From Oscillospiraceae bacterium (lineage in GTDB: Bacteria > Bacillota > Clostridia > Oscillospirales > Oscillospiraceae), in NCBI GenBank assembly GCA_016293265.1, contig JAEDEN010000053.1, positions 1-11,843 on the forward strand: a stretch of DNA of 11,843 bases, given 5' to 3'. A program made the position numbers and the translations under genes. Below, piece by piece: positions 1-8,048 of this stretch. The number at the start of each line of letters is the position of its first letter. The stretch's first letter is position 1. Under the pieces are notes generated by a model. That model was not told the DNA's origin, searched no databases, and saw only the letters and a program-made list of their open reading frames with translations.

Positions 1-1567
<1,567 letters not shown>

Positions 1568-1615
1568 AATTCATTTCCTCCTAAAGACTATATATAAAAC
1601 TATGATAAACTGGGT

Positions 1616-1632
1616 AAAAGCGGCACGGCCGC
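1616..1632 (-). terminator. Weak terminator-like hairpin between grpE and dnaK
   Basis: On the minus strand, just after the grpE stop, GCGGC and GCCGC pair around a 3-nt loop and are followed by TTTT. The stem is only 5 bp, so full termination is unlikely. It could act as an mRNA processing or partial attenuation site that sets the DnaK:GrpE ratio. The AT-rich stretch that follows (about 1583-1615) also contains a weak promoter-like pair (TTTACC, then TATATA after 18 nt), so an extra dnaK promoter is possible but unproven. Confidence 0.35.
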
Positions 1633-1636
1633 AGGA

Positions 1637-2215
1637 TCAGTTGGCTACCTGGACAATGGCGTGGCGGATGATCTTGTCCCCCATGCGGAAGCCCGCCTGG
1701 AAGACCTGTGCCACCTGGTTTTCGCCGAAGTTCTCATCTTCGATGTGCATCACGGCGTTATGGAGCTCCGGGTCGAAGCTTGCGCCCCGGGCCTCGATCT
1801 CTTCCACGCCCAGGGACTTCAGGATCTCCTTGTACTGGCTGAAGATCATCTCAAGGCCCTTTTTGTGGGGAGAATCCTCGCCGCCCTCGCTGAGGGCCGC
1901 CCGCTCCAGGTTGTCGTAAACTGTCAGGAAGGCCTTGATGGTGTCCGCTTTGGCGTCCTGGTAGATGCCGTCCTTTTCCTTTGCGGTGCGCTTGCGGTAG
2001 TTGTCATATTCGGCGGTAAGCCGGACGAACTGGTCCTTTACGGATTCCAGCTGCTTGACAGCCAGTTCCATCTGCTCCGCCTGCTCCCGGGTGAAGGTGA
2101 TGCCCTTCTTTTTCTTCTTTTCCGGCTCGGGGGTTTCCTCCGGCTTGGGTTCGGTGACGGGCTCTTCCGCCTCCGGGATCTCTTCGCCGGTGGGCTGCTT
2201 GGTTTCTTCGCTCAT
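1637..2215 (-). CDS. grpE: Nucleotide exchange factor GrpE
   Basis: Homodimeric co-chaperone that releases ADP from DnaK in the cytosol. At 192 residues it has the usual length. The N-terminal 40 residues are acidic, rich in Glu and Pro, and end in a run of five lysines; this part is typically disordered. A long helix (about 45-90) carries the conserved YDNYRKRT motif, followed by VYDNLERA. The C-terminal beta domain shows the family signature region GVEEIEARG, FDPELHNAVMHI and GFRMGDKIIRHAIVQVAN at the very end. The start ATG overlaps the hrcA stop as ATGA, and its Shine-Dalgarno AAGGAGG lies inside the end of hrcA, so translation of the two genes is probably coupled. It is transcribed with hrcA and dnaK from the CIRCE-controlled promoter. 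Confidence 0.97.
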   Translation of the reverse strand: MSEETKQPTGEEIPEAEEPVTEPKPEETPEPEKKKKKGITFTREQAEQMELAVKQLESVKDQFVRLTAEYDNYRKRTAKEKDGIYQDAKADTIKAFLTVYDNLERAALSEGGEDSPHKKGLEMIFSQYKEILKSLGVEEIEARGASFDPELHNAVMHIEDENFGENQVAQVFQAGFRMGDKIIRHAIVQVAN

Positions 2216-3252
2216 GATTCAGCGTCCTCCTTGGGGGGTAAATTTCCGAACAGCCGCGTCATTCCCTCGGCAAAGCCGGAGAGCCGTGCGGCCACAGTTG
2301 CATAATCCATACGGGTGGGGCCCACCACGCCGATGAGGCCCCGCATATCTTCGCCGATGTCGTAGCTGGCCACCACCACGCTGGTGTCTTTCAGCGCCTC
2401 GCTGACGTTTTCCGGCCCGATGAGGATCTTCATGGGGCCTTCCTCCGGCATGGGGAGGCTTTCCTTGCTGTCTGAAAGGAAGCTGATGAGCTGGTGGGCC
2501 TTGTCGGCGTCCCGGAATTCCGGAAGCTTCAAAAGCTGGCTGGCTCCGGTGGTGATGATCTCTCCCTGGCTGGCGCTGTCCAGCGTGTCCACGGCATAGG
2601 CCACGGTCTGGCTGAGAAACAGGAAGAGCTGAGGGGGGATCTGGTCCGCCACGGACATGAGGCGGAGGTTCATCTCATCGGTGGAGATGTTGGTGAAATG
2701 TGTATTCAGCAGATTCACAAGGTTGGGAAGCTGCTCCCGCTCAACCCGGAGCTGCAGCGTTAAAAGCTGGCTTTTCACCCGGTTGTTGCCCATCATCATT
2801 ACCACGATGCAGCGGTCCTCATCCACGGGAAGGAGGTCAAACCGCCGGGCGGTGATCTTCTTTTTCCGGGTGGCCGCCATGTAGGTGGGGTAATTGACGA
2901 AGGACGAAACCGCCTTGCCCGCCTGGGAGATCAGCCGGTCCAGCTCGTCCATGCGGAGCTGGAGGGATTCGTTGATCTGGGCCGTCTCGGCCATGGAGAG
3001 CTTCTGGCGCTCCATCAGCTCGTTGACGTAGAGCCGGTAACCCTTCGGGGAGGGCACCCGGCCGGCGGAGGTGTGGGGCTGCTCCAGGTATCCAAGCTCC
3101 GTCAGGTCCGCCAACTCGTTGCGGATGGTGGCGGAGCTGACCGAACCGCTCATTTCGGCGGCGATGGCCTTGGAACCCACCGGCTCGGCGGTGCGGATGT
3201 GGTCTTCCACCACGACCTTTAAGATCTGCCGTTTCCGCTCGGTCAATTCCAC
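2212..3252 (-). CDS. hrcA: Heat-inducible transcription repressor HrcA
   Basis: Repressor of class I heat-shock genes that binds the CIRCE inverted repeat, and is known in the family to need GroEL for full activity. The N-terminal winged helix (about residues 1-75) contains LTERKRQIL, GSKAIAAEM, SSATIRNELADLTELGYLEQPHTSAGRVPSPKGYRLYV; a GAF-like dimerisation domain follows. I chose the GTG at 3252, giving 346 residues, the usual family length. The longer reading that starts with GTG at 3294 would put its start codon inside the CIRCE operator about 14 nt from the predicted 5' end, without a ribosome binding site. The chosen GTG is preceded by AAAGGGGTGA 4 nt away and begins with the family-typical M-E-L-T-E-R-K-R-Q-I. 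It is the first gene of the operon and autoregulated through CIRCE. Confidence 0.95.
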   Translation of the reverse strand: MELTERKRQILKVVVEDHIRTAEPVGSKAIAAEMSGSVSSATIRNELADLTELGYLEQPHTSAGRVPSPKGYRLYVNELMERQKLSMAETAQINESLQLRMDELDRLISQAGKAVSSFVNYPTYMAATRKKKITARRFDLLPVDEDRCIVVMMMGNNRVKSQLLTLQLRVEREQLPNLVNLLNTHFTNISTDEMNLRLMSVADQIPPQLFLFLSQTVAYAVDTLDSASQGEIITTGASQLLKLPEFRDADKAHQLISFLSDSKESLPMPEEGPMKILIGPENVSEALKDTSVVVASYDIGEDMRGLIGVVGPTRMDYATVAARLSGFAEGMTRLFGNLPPKEDAES

Positions 3253-3283
3253 ACCGTCACCCCTTTGCTTAAAAATTTGCGGT

Positions 3284-3310
3284 TTAGCACTCACTTCCCC
3301 GGAGTGCTAA
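3284..3310 (-). promoter_or_regulatory. CIRCE operator (HrcA binding site)
   Basis: A perfect inverted repeat with the consensus arms TTAGCACTC and GAGTGCTAA separated by exactly 9 nt. It lies immediately downstream of the hrcA -10 box, covering the predicted transcription start and early leader, so bound HrcA should block initiation. The arms would also form a 9-bp hairpin at the 5' end of the mRNA, which in some bacteria affects transcript stability. No second CIRCE copy occurs before dnaK. Confidence 0.97.
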
Positions 3311-3314
3311 CGTG

Positions 3315-3343
3315 AGTTTACCACCGCCTCCTGCCCTTGTCAA
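3315..3343 (-). promoter_or_regulatory. SigA-type promoter of hrcA-grpE-dnaK
   Basis: Perfect -35 TTGACA (3338-3343) and -10 TAAACT (3315-3320) separated by 17 nt, read on the minus strand. The start point predicted near 3308 falls in the distal CIRCE arm, giving a leader of about 56 nt to the hrcA GTG at 3252. A strong vegetative promoter held down by HrcA is the standard class I heat-shock arrangement in Firmicutes. Confidence 0.88.
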
Positions 3344-3404
3344 CAGGTTGGGCTTAAACAATTTGTGAACAAACGGGGAAGGAATTTTGAACGGTGGGAA
3401 GGAG

Positions 3405-3435
3405 AAAAAGCGGGACGGCCTTTTGACCGTCCCGC
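3405..3435 (-). terminator. Intrinsic terminator of the folT-type gene
   Basis: On the minus strand, GCGGGACGG and CCGTCCCGC form a 9-bp perfect stem around an 8-nt loop, followed directly by TTTTT. It starts 21 nt after the stop of the ECF gene and lies upstream of the hrcA -35 box, so it insulates the heat-shock operon from folate-transporter transcription. There is no matching A-run on the other side, so it works in the minus direction only. Confidence 0.9.
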
Positions 3436-3456
3436 AGGAGTATTTGAAGGGGCTTA

Positions 3457-4044
3457 TCAGCGGAGCTTTTGCTTTGCCACCAGGCCCGCCCGGCTCAGAA
3501 TAGGCAGCAGGGCGGACAGCAGCGCTGCCAGCAGCAGCGTCTGGACGGGGAGCATGATGAGGTTCTTGATGGCGCTGCCGGCAGCGGTCACATAGAAGGC
3601 CTTACCGCTGAGAATGGCCATCCACAGCGCTCCCAGCACCACATTTTGGATGTTGGTCAGGAGCTTGGCGAAAAATACCCGGCGGAGGGTGATTTTCTGG
3701 CGGTAGAAGAAGAGGGCATAGATGAACACGCCCAGCATGGTAGTGAGGGTATAGCCGGGGAAGAAGGGATATCCTCCGCCGCCGGTGAGGAAGAAGCTGA
3801 GAATATCCTCCGCGAAGCCGAACAGCAGTCCCAGCACCGGGCCGCACACCATGGCGCACACGCTCCGGGCCAGGAAGCCCCAGGTGATCTTCGCTCCGCC
3901 GAACAATGGCACGGAGGGAATGTGGGAGAGGATGATGCACATGGCGATCATCAGCGCCGCGAAGGCCAGCTTTTTCAGGTCGCGCAGCTCCTTTGCCGCA
4001 TCGCGCCAGAAGGCGCGGGAGAAGGGGTGGGGATAGATGGTCAT
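3457..4044 (-). CDS. folT: ECF transporter substrate-binding (S) component, folate-specific FolT family
   Basis: Small integral membrane protein that captures a vitamin and delivers it to a shared ECF module (EcfT plus two EcfA ATPases) encoded elsewhere. The chosen ATG gives 195 residues, standard for S components, and is preceded by GGGAGGTA about 7 nt away; longer readings would run through the riboswitch leader. About six hydrophobic helices are visible, the first near residues 25-45 after a basic RDLKK stretch. FolT-like features include the proline-rich IPSVPLFGG, FAEDILSFF in helix 3, the glycine-rich loop with FFPGYTL, NIQNVVLGALW, and KNLIMLPVQT near the end. The THF riboswitch in its leader is the strongest evidence that the substrate is folate rather than another vitamin. 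It has its own promoter and terminator, so it is monocistronic. Symbol assignment depends partly on that riboswitch. Confidence 0.88.
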   Translation of the reverse strand: MTIYPHPFSRAFWRDAAKELRDLKKLAFAALMIAMCIILSHIPSVPLFGGAKITWGFLARSVCAMVCGPVLGLLFGFAEDILSFFLTGGGGYPFFPGYTLTTMLGVFIYALFFYRQKITLRRVFFAKLLTNIQNVVLGALWMAILSGKAFYVTAAGSAIKNLIMLPVQTLLLAALLSALLPILSRAGLVAKQKLR

Positions 4045-4052
4045 AAAAAATA

Positions 4053-4099
4053 CCTCCCTGTATTTCGGCAGTCCGGTACCGGAACGCCGCACAGAGAGG
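4053..4099 (-). promoter_or_regulatory. Putative Shine-Dalgarno-sequestering hairpin of folT (riboswitch expression platform)
   Basis: On the minus strand, CCTCTCTGT (4091-4099) can pair with ACAGGGAGG (4053-4061) over 9 bp with one G-U pair. The second arm contains the ribosome binding site of folT. The enclosed loop can extend the structure through CGGC/GCCG and the palindrome TCCGGTACCGGA (4072-4083). Lack of a U tract argues for translational rather than transcriptional control. Presumably THF binding upstream favours this closed form; that direction is an inference. Confidence 0.65.
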
Positions 4100-4116
4100 G
4101 AATGCGCAATCCATGC

Positions 4117-4224
4117 GGCAGCGGGATGCGGAAGGCGCACTGCAGGGGGAAAAATCCCCATTTCGTCCGGAAAACAACTCCCCGTTTTTCCGGCACTATT
4201 TCACACGCGCCATCCTACTCTGCC
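4117..4224 (-). promoter_or_regulatory. Tetrahydrofolate (THF) riboswitch aptamer
   Basis: A minus-strand leader of 108 nt matching the THF-I fold. P1 pairs GGCAG (4220-4224) with CTGCC (4117-4121). The 5' strand is followed by the conserved AGTAG and GCGCGT. P2 pairs GGATGGCGC (4207-4215) with GCGCCTTCC (4130-4138), with one mismatch. P3 is an 8-bp stem CCGGAAAA/TTTTCCGG whose loop (4175-4185) contains CGGGG, able to pair with TCCCG in the conserved GCATCCCG joining segment (4122-4129) as the known pseudoknot does. ACGAA follows P3, and a short GGGGA/TCCCC stem takes the P4 place. The predicted transcription start is about 5 nt upstream. In Clostridia this riboswitch commonly precedes folT. 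The aptamer was recognised by eye, with no covariance search. Confidence 0.87.
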
Positions 4225-4235
4225 TGATTGAAATT

Positions 4236-4264
4236 ATCATAACCCGCAGGAGCGGAAAAGGCAA
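4236..4264 (-). promoter_or_regulatory. Promoter of the riboswitch-folT transcript
   Basis: On the minus strand, -35 TTGCCT (4259-4264) and -10 TATGAT (4236-4241) with a 17-nt spacer. The predicted start near 4229 places the first riboswitch helix right at the 5' end of the mRNA, as expected. The promoter is divergent from the nhaC promoter; about 80 nt lie between the two -35 boxes, with an AT-rich 15-nt palindrome (4295-4309) in between. Confidence 0.78.
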
Positions 4265-4346
4265 TAGAAAATTCGCCCTTTCCTCCGGTGGAATGGAAAA
4301 AATTTTTCCGCCCCGCCGGATTTGAAGGACAGGTAAGGGGAAGACC

Positions 4347-4375
4347 TTGACAGGGCAGCGGTTTTTGTGTATTTT
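4347..4375 (+). promoter_or_regulatory. Promoter of the NhaC-family gene
   Basis: Perfect -35 TTGACA (4347-4352), 17-nt spacer and a modest -10 TATTTT (4370-4375). The predicted start near 4382 falls in the centre of an inverted repeat (4376-4391), which is a natural position for a repressor operator. Confidence 0.7.
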
Positions 4376-4391
4376 TCATTATAGATAATGA
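4376..4391 (+). promoter_or_regulatory. Inverted repeat over the nhaC start site, candidate operator
   Basis: TCATTAT and ATAATGA form a perfect 7-bp inverted repeat with a 2-nt centre, starting one base after the -10 box. Position and symmetry fit a dimeric repressor site. No regulator gene for it is recognisable in the window. It could instead be part of the AT-rich start region by chance. Confidence 0.45.
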
Positions 4392-4393
4392 TC

Positions 4394-4418
4394 GTCCCGG
4401 CGGCATCTCCGCCGGGAC
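4394..4418 (+). promoter_or_regulatory. Stable 5' leader stem-loop of the nhaC mRNA
   Basis: GTCCCGGCGG and CCGCCGGGAC pair over 10 bp with the 5-nt loop CATCT. It sits in the short leader, 7 nt before the AAAGGAG ribosome binding site at 4426-4432. No U tract follows, so it is not a terminator. It may protect the 5' end from decay or tune translation. Confidence 0.6.
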
Positions 4419-4440
4419 AAGAGACAAAGGAGAAAGAACC

Positions 4441-5751
4441 ATGAAAAAGGGAAACATCCGGGCGCTGCTGCCCATCGGCGTATTTTTGGTGATCTATCTG
4501 GGCCTTGGCATCCTCTTCGAATATGGGATGAAGATCCCCATGGGATTTTACAATATCCCCATCGTGGTGGCCTTCCTGGTGGCGCTGCTGGTGGCCTGCT
4601 TCCAGAATCCCAAGCTGAAGTTTGACGAAAAGCTGGAGCTTATGGGCCGCAGCGTGGGCGACAAGAATATCATCACCATGATCCTCATCTTTATGGAGGC
4701 AGGTATCTTCGTGGGTGTTGTGGGCCGCTCCAGCGCGGAGAGCGTGGCCTACTTCCTGCTCTCCCTGATCCCGGCCCGCTTTGCCGTGGCGGTGATCTTT
4801 GTGGTCAGCGCCTTTGTCTCCACCGCTATGGGCACGTCTGTGGGCACCATCACCCTGATTACCCCCATCGCCGTGGCGGTCTCCGCCACCTCCGGCTTCA
4901 GCCTGCCTCTTTGCATCGGCTCCGTCATGGGCGGCGCCATGTTCGGCGACAACCTCTCCTTCATCTCCGACACCACCATCGCCGCCTGCAACGGCCAGGG
5001 CTGCGCCATGAAGGACAAGTTCCGGGAAAACTTTGCCATCGCCCTGCCGGCGGCCATCGCCGCAGTGGTTCTGATCCTCTTCCTCTCCGCCGGCCATGAC
5101 GTCAGCGGCATGGACATCCCCACTTATGACCTGATCCAGATCATCCCCTACGTGCTGGTGCTTATCGGCGGCGCCATCGGCGTCAACGTGTTCCTGGTGC
5201 TGCTGGTGGGTATCGCCTCCGGCGCGGTCATCATGCTCTCCACCGGGGCCACTGCCGCAACAGACCTCCTGGCCAGCATGGGCTCCGGCGCCGCCGGGAT
5301 GTTTGAGACCACCATGGTGGCCATCCTGGTGTCCGCCATCTGCGGCCTGGTCCGGGAGTACGGCGGCTTCGACGCCCTGCTTTACGGCATCAAACGGGTT
5401 TTCCGGGGCAAAAAGGGCGGCCAGCTTGGCATGGGCCTGCTGGTGGGCGCCATGGATATCGCCACCGCCAACAACACGGTGGCCATCGTCATGGCCAACC
5501 CCATCGCCCGGGAGATGGCCCAGGATTACGGCATCTCTCCCCGCAAATCCGCCTCCATTCTGGATACCTTCTCCTGCGTGTTCCAGGGCGTCATCCCCTA
5601 CGGTGCCCAGATGCTGGTGGCCATCACCGCCGCCACGGAGCTGGGCCACAGCATTTCCGCCTTTGACATCATGCCCTGCCTGTTCTACCCCTATCTGCTG
5701 TTGGTCAGCTCCCTGGTGTTCATCTTTGTGATCCCCGAGCGAAAGCAATAA
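4441..5751 (+). CDS. NhaC-family Na+/H+ antiporter-like membrane transporter
   Basis: Integral membrane transporter of 436 residues in the NhaC family (ion transporter superfamily), whose members exchange Na+ for protons or, in some branches, exchange organic acids. About 11-12 hydrophobic segments are visible, the first at residues 8-28. Typical family segments are the glycine/threonine-rich STAMGTSVGTITLITPIAV and GGAMFGDNLSFISDTTIAA in the first half, and the internally related AMDIATANNTVAIV and DTFSCVFQGVIPYGAQML in the second half. The ATG has AAAGGAG 8 nt upstream. It is monocistronic, with its own promoter and a terminator right after the stop. In this setting it could export Na+ to maintain the gradient used by Na+-coupled amino acid uptake. 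Family is clear, but the exact substrate is not; malate/lactate-type or amino acid exchange is possible, so no gene symbol is given. Confidence 0.88.
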   Translation: MKKGNIRALLPIGVFLVIYLGLGILFEYGMKIPMGFYNIPIVVAFLVALLVACFQNPKLKFDEKLELMGRSVGDKNIITMILIFMEAGIFVGVVGRSSAESVAYFLLSLIPARFAVAVIFVVSAFVSTAMGTSVGTITLITPIAVAVSATSGFSLPLCIGSVMGGAMFGDNLSFISDTTIAACNGQGCAMKDKFRENFAIALPAAIAAVVLILFLSAGHDVSGMDIPTYDLIQIIPYVLVLIGGAIGVNVFLVLLVGIASGAVIMLSTGATAATDLLASMGSGAAGMFETTMVAILVSAICGLVREYGGFDALLYGIKRVFRGKKGGQLGMGLLVGAMDIATANNTVAIVMANPIAREMAQDYGISPRKSASILDTFSCVFQGVIPYGAQMLVAITAATELGHSISAFDIMPCLFYPYLLLVSSLVFIFVIPERKQ

Positions 5752-5762
5752 GCGTTTTTCCT

Positions 5763-5790
5763 GCGGCCCGTGGAAGCGGGCCGCGTTTTT
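5763..5790 (+). terminator. Intrinsic terminator of the NhaC-family gene
   Basis: GCGGCCCG and CGGGCCGC form an 8-bp GC-only stem around a 6-nt loop and are followed by GTTTTT. It begins 12 nt after the stop codon and separates the antiporter from the kinase gene downstream. Confidence 0.92.
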
Positions 5791-5860
5791 ACAAGAGGGC
5801 CTGCAGAGCATACCGGCGGGCTCCTGACCAACAGGCCATAGGCCGGAAGGGGGGGATTCC

Positions 5861-7225
5861 ATGAAGCGAAAAGAGCGGGTTGCCTTCGGTGCTGCCGGAC
5901 TGGTTATCGCCCTGGCCGCCTGCCTGATGGGGCGCACTGTCTGGGCCATCGGGCGGCCGGGGGCGGGGTATCATCCCTACACCGTTGCCAGCGTGATGGT
6001 GGAGCTGTTCTTTTTAATGATGTCCTCGGCGGTATACATGGGCGTGGTGCGGGGCGGCCGCTCCAAGCGGCTGTTCCAGACCCTTTTTTTGTGGATGCTG
6101 GCCCTTGCCGGCATTGGTATGCTGGGAGATATCTTCGCCTGGGGCGTGGGACTGGAGGACTTCTTCTGGTACGGCGCCGCCGGCGCCCTGGGCAGCTTCC
6201 TGCGGGACGCCATGGGCTTTCCGCTGCTGGTGGTCTACAGCATTTACCTTTTGAGCTATGTGAAAAACGACGCCGAGGAACTGGTGGGCTACGGATGGCT
6301 GGTCAGCGGACTGTGCGCCGACGGGTTGTTCCTGGTCCTCATCGACCAGGTTACCTCCCGCAGCGAAACGTCGCCCTGGTTTCTCTGGGACTATCCCTGG
6401 CTGTTTTTCTTCTTCTTGGCGGTGCCTATGGCGGTGAACATCGGCATTATCTACTCCTTCCGCACCATGCTCACCAACCGAAAGGCCATCACCTTTATTT
6501 TCTACGAGCTGCTGGTGCTGGGCACCGTGATGGTGGATATTTTGCTGGTGGAGGCCACCTTTGCTTACTCCGTGGCGGCTTTCTCCATGATTTTGATCTA
6601 TGTCAGTGTCCAGATCGAGTATGAAAAGCAGCAGGAGGAACGGCTGCTCCAGCAGCGTATCTCCATCATGCTCAGCCAGATCCAGCCCCATTTCCTCTAC
6701 AATGTCCTCACCAGCATCCGCGCCCTGTGCCGTATTGATCCCGCGAAGGCGGAAACCGCCCTGGTGGAATTTACCAGTTACCTGCGGGGCAACCTCAACT
6801 CCTTGAAGGATGAGCGCTGCATTCCCTTCTCCCAGGAGCTGGAGCATACCCGCCATTATACGGAGCTGGAAAAGATGCGCTACGGAAATGACCTGAAGGT
6901 GGTGTTCCAGACCCCCGTCACCGCCTTTTCCCTTCCCACGCTGACCCTGGAACCCATTGTGGAAAACGCCGTGCGCCACGGCGTCATGCAGCGGGAAAAC
7001 GGCGGCACCGTCACCATCCGCACCGGGGAGGAGCGCTCCCGCTACCTTGTGGTCATCACCGATGACGGCGTGGGCTTTGATCCCGGTACGCTGCTCCGCC
7101 TGGGGCGGGAGCACGTGGGACTGATGAACGTGCGGGAACGGCTCACCGCCATGTGCGGCGGCGAGCTGGAGATCCGCTCCACCCCCGGCCAGGGGACCGA
7201 GGTGGTCATTTCCATTCCCAAATAA
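5861..7225 (+). CDS. LytS/YehU-type sensor histidine kinase with multi-pass membrane sensor
   Basis: Membrane-bound kinase (454 residues) that should autophosphorylate and pass the phosphate to the regulator encoded next. The first 250 residues hold about seven or eight hydrophobic helices with short loops and no large extracellular domain, so the signal is probably sensed in or near the membrane. A short charged coiled segment (about 251-268) leads to the His_kinase motif SQIQPHFLYNVLTSI with phosphoacceptor H277. The ATPase domain has the N box LEPIVENAVRHG (N369), the G box DDGVGFD (401-407), GLMNVRERL (420-428) and GQGT (443-446). All key residues are present. The ATG is preceded by AAGGGGGG. 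Its stop lies 13 nt before the regulator, so the pair is one operon. I see no convincing promoter between the nhaC terminator and this start. Confidence 0.93.
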   Translation: MKRKERVAFGAAGLVIALAACLMGRTVWAIGRPGAGYHPYTVASVMVELFFLMMSSAVYMGVVRGGRSKRLFQTLFLWMLALAGIGMLGDIFAWGVGLEDFFWYGAAGALGSFLRDAMGFPLLVVYSIYLLSYVKNDAEELVGYGWLVSGLCADGLFLVLIDQVTSRSETSPWFLWDYPWLFFFFLAVPMAVNIGIIYSFRTMLTNRKAITFIFYELLVLGTVMVDILLVEATFAYSVAAFSMILIYVSVQIEYEKQQEERLLQQRISIMLSQIQPHFLYNVLTSIRALCRIDPAKAETALVEFTSYLRGNLNSLKDERCIPFSQELEHTRHYTELEKMRYGNDLKVVFQTPVTAFSLPTLTLEPIVENAVRHGVMQRENGGTVTIRTGEERSRYLVVITDDGVGFDPGTLLRLGREHVGLMNVRERLTAMCGGELEIRSTPGQGTEVVISIPK

Positions 7226-7238
7226 GGAGGAGATCTGT

Positions 7239-8048
7239 ATGAAGTATTGTTTCCTGGCGGTGGATGATGAATCCCTGGCCCTGGCGGACCTGGCCAACGC
7301 CCTGTCCCAGGCGGAGCCGGAGGCGGAGATTTGCGCCTTTACCTCCCCTCTCCAGGCCCTTGAGGCGGTGCGGCAGGGAGGTATCCGGCCCAACGTTGCC
7401 TTTTTGGATATCCAGATGCGGCGCTGGACAGGGCTGCAGCTTGCGGCGGAGCTGAAGCAGATCCTGCCCACCCTGGAGATCATCTTCGTCACTGCCTACC
7501 CCCAGTACGCCCTGGAATCCTATTCCCTCCACGCGAGGGGATACCTGTTGAAGCCCGTTACCGCCCAGGCCATCCGTGAGGAGCTGGAGCTCATCACCGG
7601 CACGCACTTTACCCCTGACCAGACCAAGCCATTGCAGGTAAGCTGCTTTGGCAACTTTGAGGTGTTCTGCGGCGGGAAGCCCCTGAAATTCTCCCGCGCC
7701 AAGTCCAAGGAGCTGTTTGCCTATCTCATCTACCGCAACGGCGCCACCTGCTCCATCAAGGAGATCGCGGCGGTGCTCTTTGAGGACCGGGAATATGACA
7801 GCGCCCTGAAAAACCAGACGGAAACCTTCAAATCCGACCTGATGAAGGCCCTGCGGGCGGTGAACTGCGAAAGTGCCGTCATCAAGGGACGGAACTGCCT
7901 GAGCGTGGACCTGGAAAAGGTGGACTGCGATTATTACCGCTTCCTGGAGGGGGAAGCGGTGGCCGTCAACGCCTTCACCGGGGAGTTCATGACCCAGTAC
8001 AGTTGGGCAGAGCTGACAGCGGCCGCCCTAAGCCGCAAGATTACATGA
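7239..8048 (+). CDS. Response regulator with SARP-type winged-helix output domain
   Basis: Cytoplasmic DNA-binding partner of the preceding kinase (269 residues). The receiver domain (1-120) has the acidic pair D9-D10, phosphoacceptor D57, T85 and K105. After D57 it reads DIQMRRWTG where the family normally has Met-Pro, so the loop next to the active site is unusual. The output domain (about 132-225) is not LytTR, which is the common partner of LytS kinases. It resembles the OmpR/SARP winged helix: SCFGNFEVFCGGKPLKFSRAK, then SKELFAYLIYRNG, and a helix pair ending near KGRNCLSVDLEKV. The usual large BTAD domain of SARP proteins is reduced to about 45 residues (225-269, containing CDYYRFLEG and FMTQYSWAEL). 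The start has GGAGGA 8-10 nt upstream. It may activate the permease-amidase promoter directly downstream, an inference from promoter layout. Confidence 0.9.
   Translation: MKYCFLAVDDESLALADLANALSQAEPEAEICAFTSPLQALEAVRQGGIRPNVAFLDIQMRRWTGLQLAAELKQILPTLEIIFVTAYPQYALESYSLHARGYLLKPVTAQAIREELELITGTHFTPDQTKPLQVSCFGNFEVFCGGKPLKFSRAKSKELFAYLIYRNGATCSIKEIAAVLFEDREYDSALKNQTETFKSDLMKALRAVNCESAVIKGRNCLSVDLEKVDCDYYRFLEGEAVAVNAFTGEFMTQYSWAELTAAALSRKIT

Noticed and set aside
4045..4161. 39-residue N-terminal extension of the ECF subunit
   Set aside because: It would translate the riboswitch and the sequestering hairpin. The ATG at 4044 has a good ribosome binding site and gives a family-length protein.
3469..4227. 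252-codon plus-strand frame opposite the ECF subunit
   Set aside because: Runs through the folT gene, its riboswitch and leader in antisense. Rich in Gln, Glu and His with no family features.
5798..5837. GGCCTG and CAGGCC inverted pair before the kinase gene
   Set aside because: Only 6 bp with a 28-nt loop, and no U tract or promoter nearby. Easily expected by chance in GC-rich sequence.
4237..5949. 570-codon minus-strand open frame opposite the NhaC-family gene
   Set aside because: Same composition artefact. It crosses the nhaC promoter, leader hairpin and terminator, so it is not a gene.
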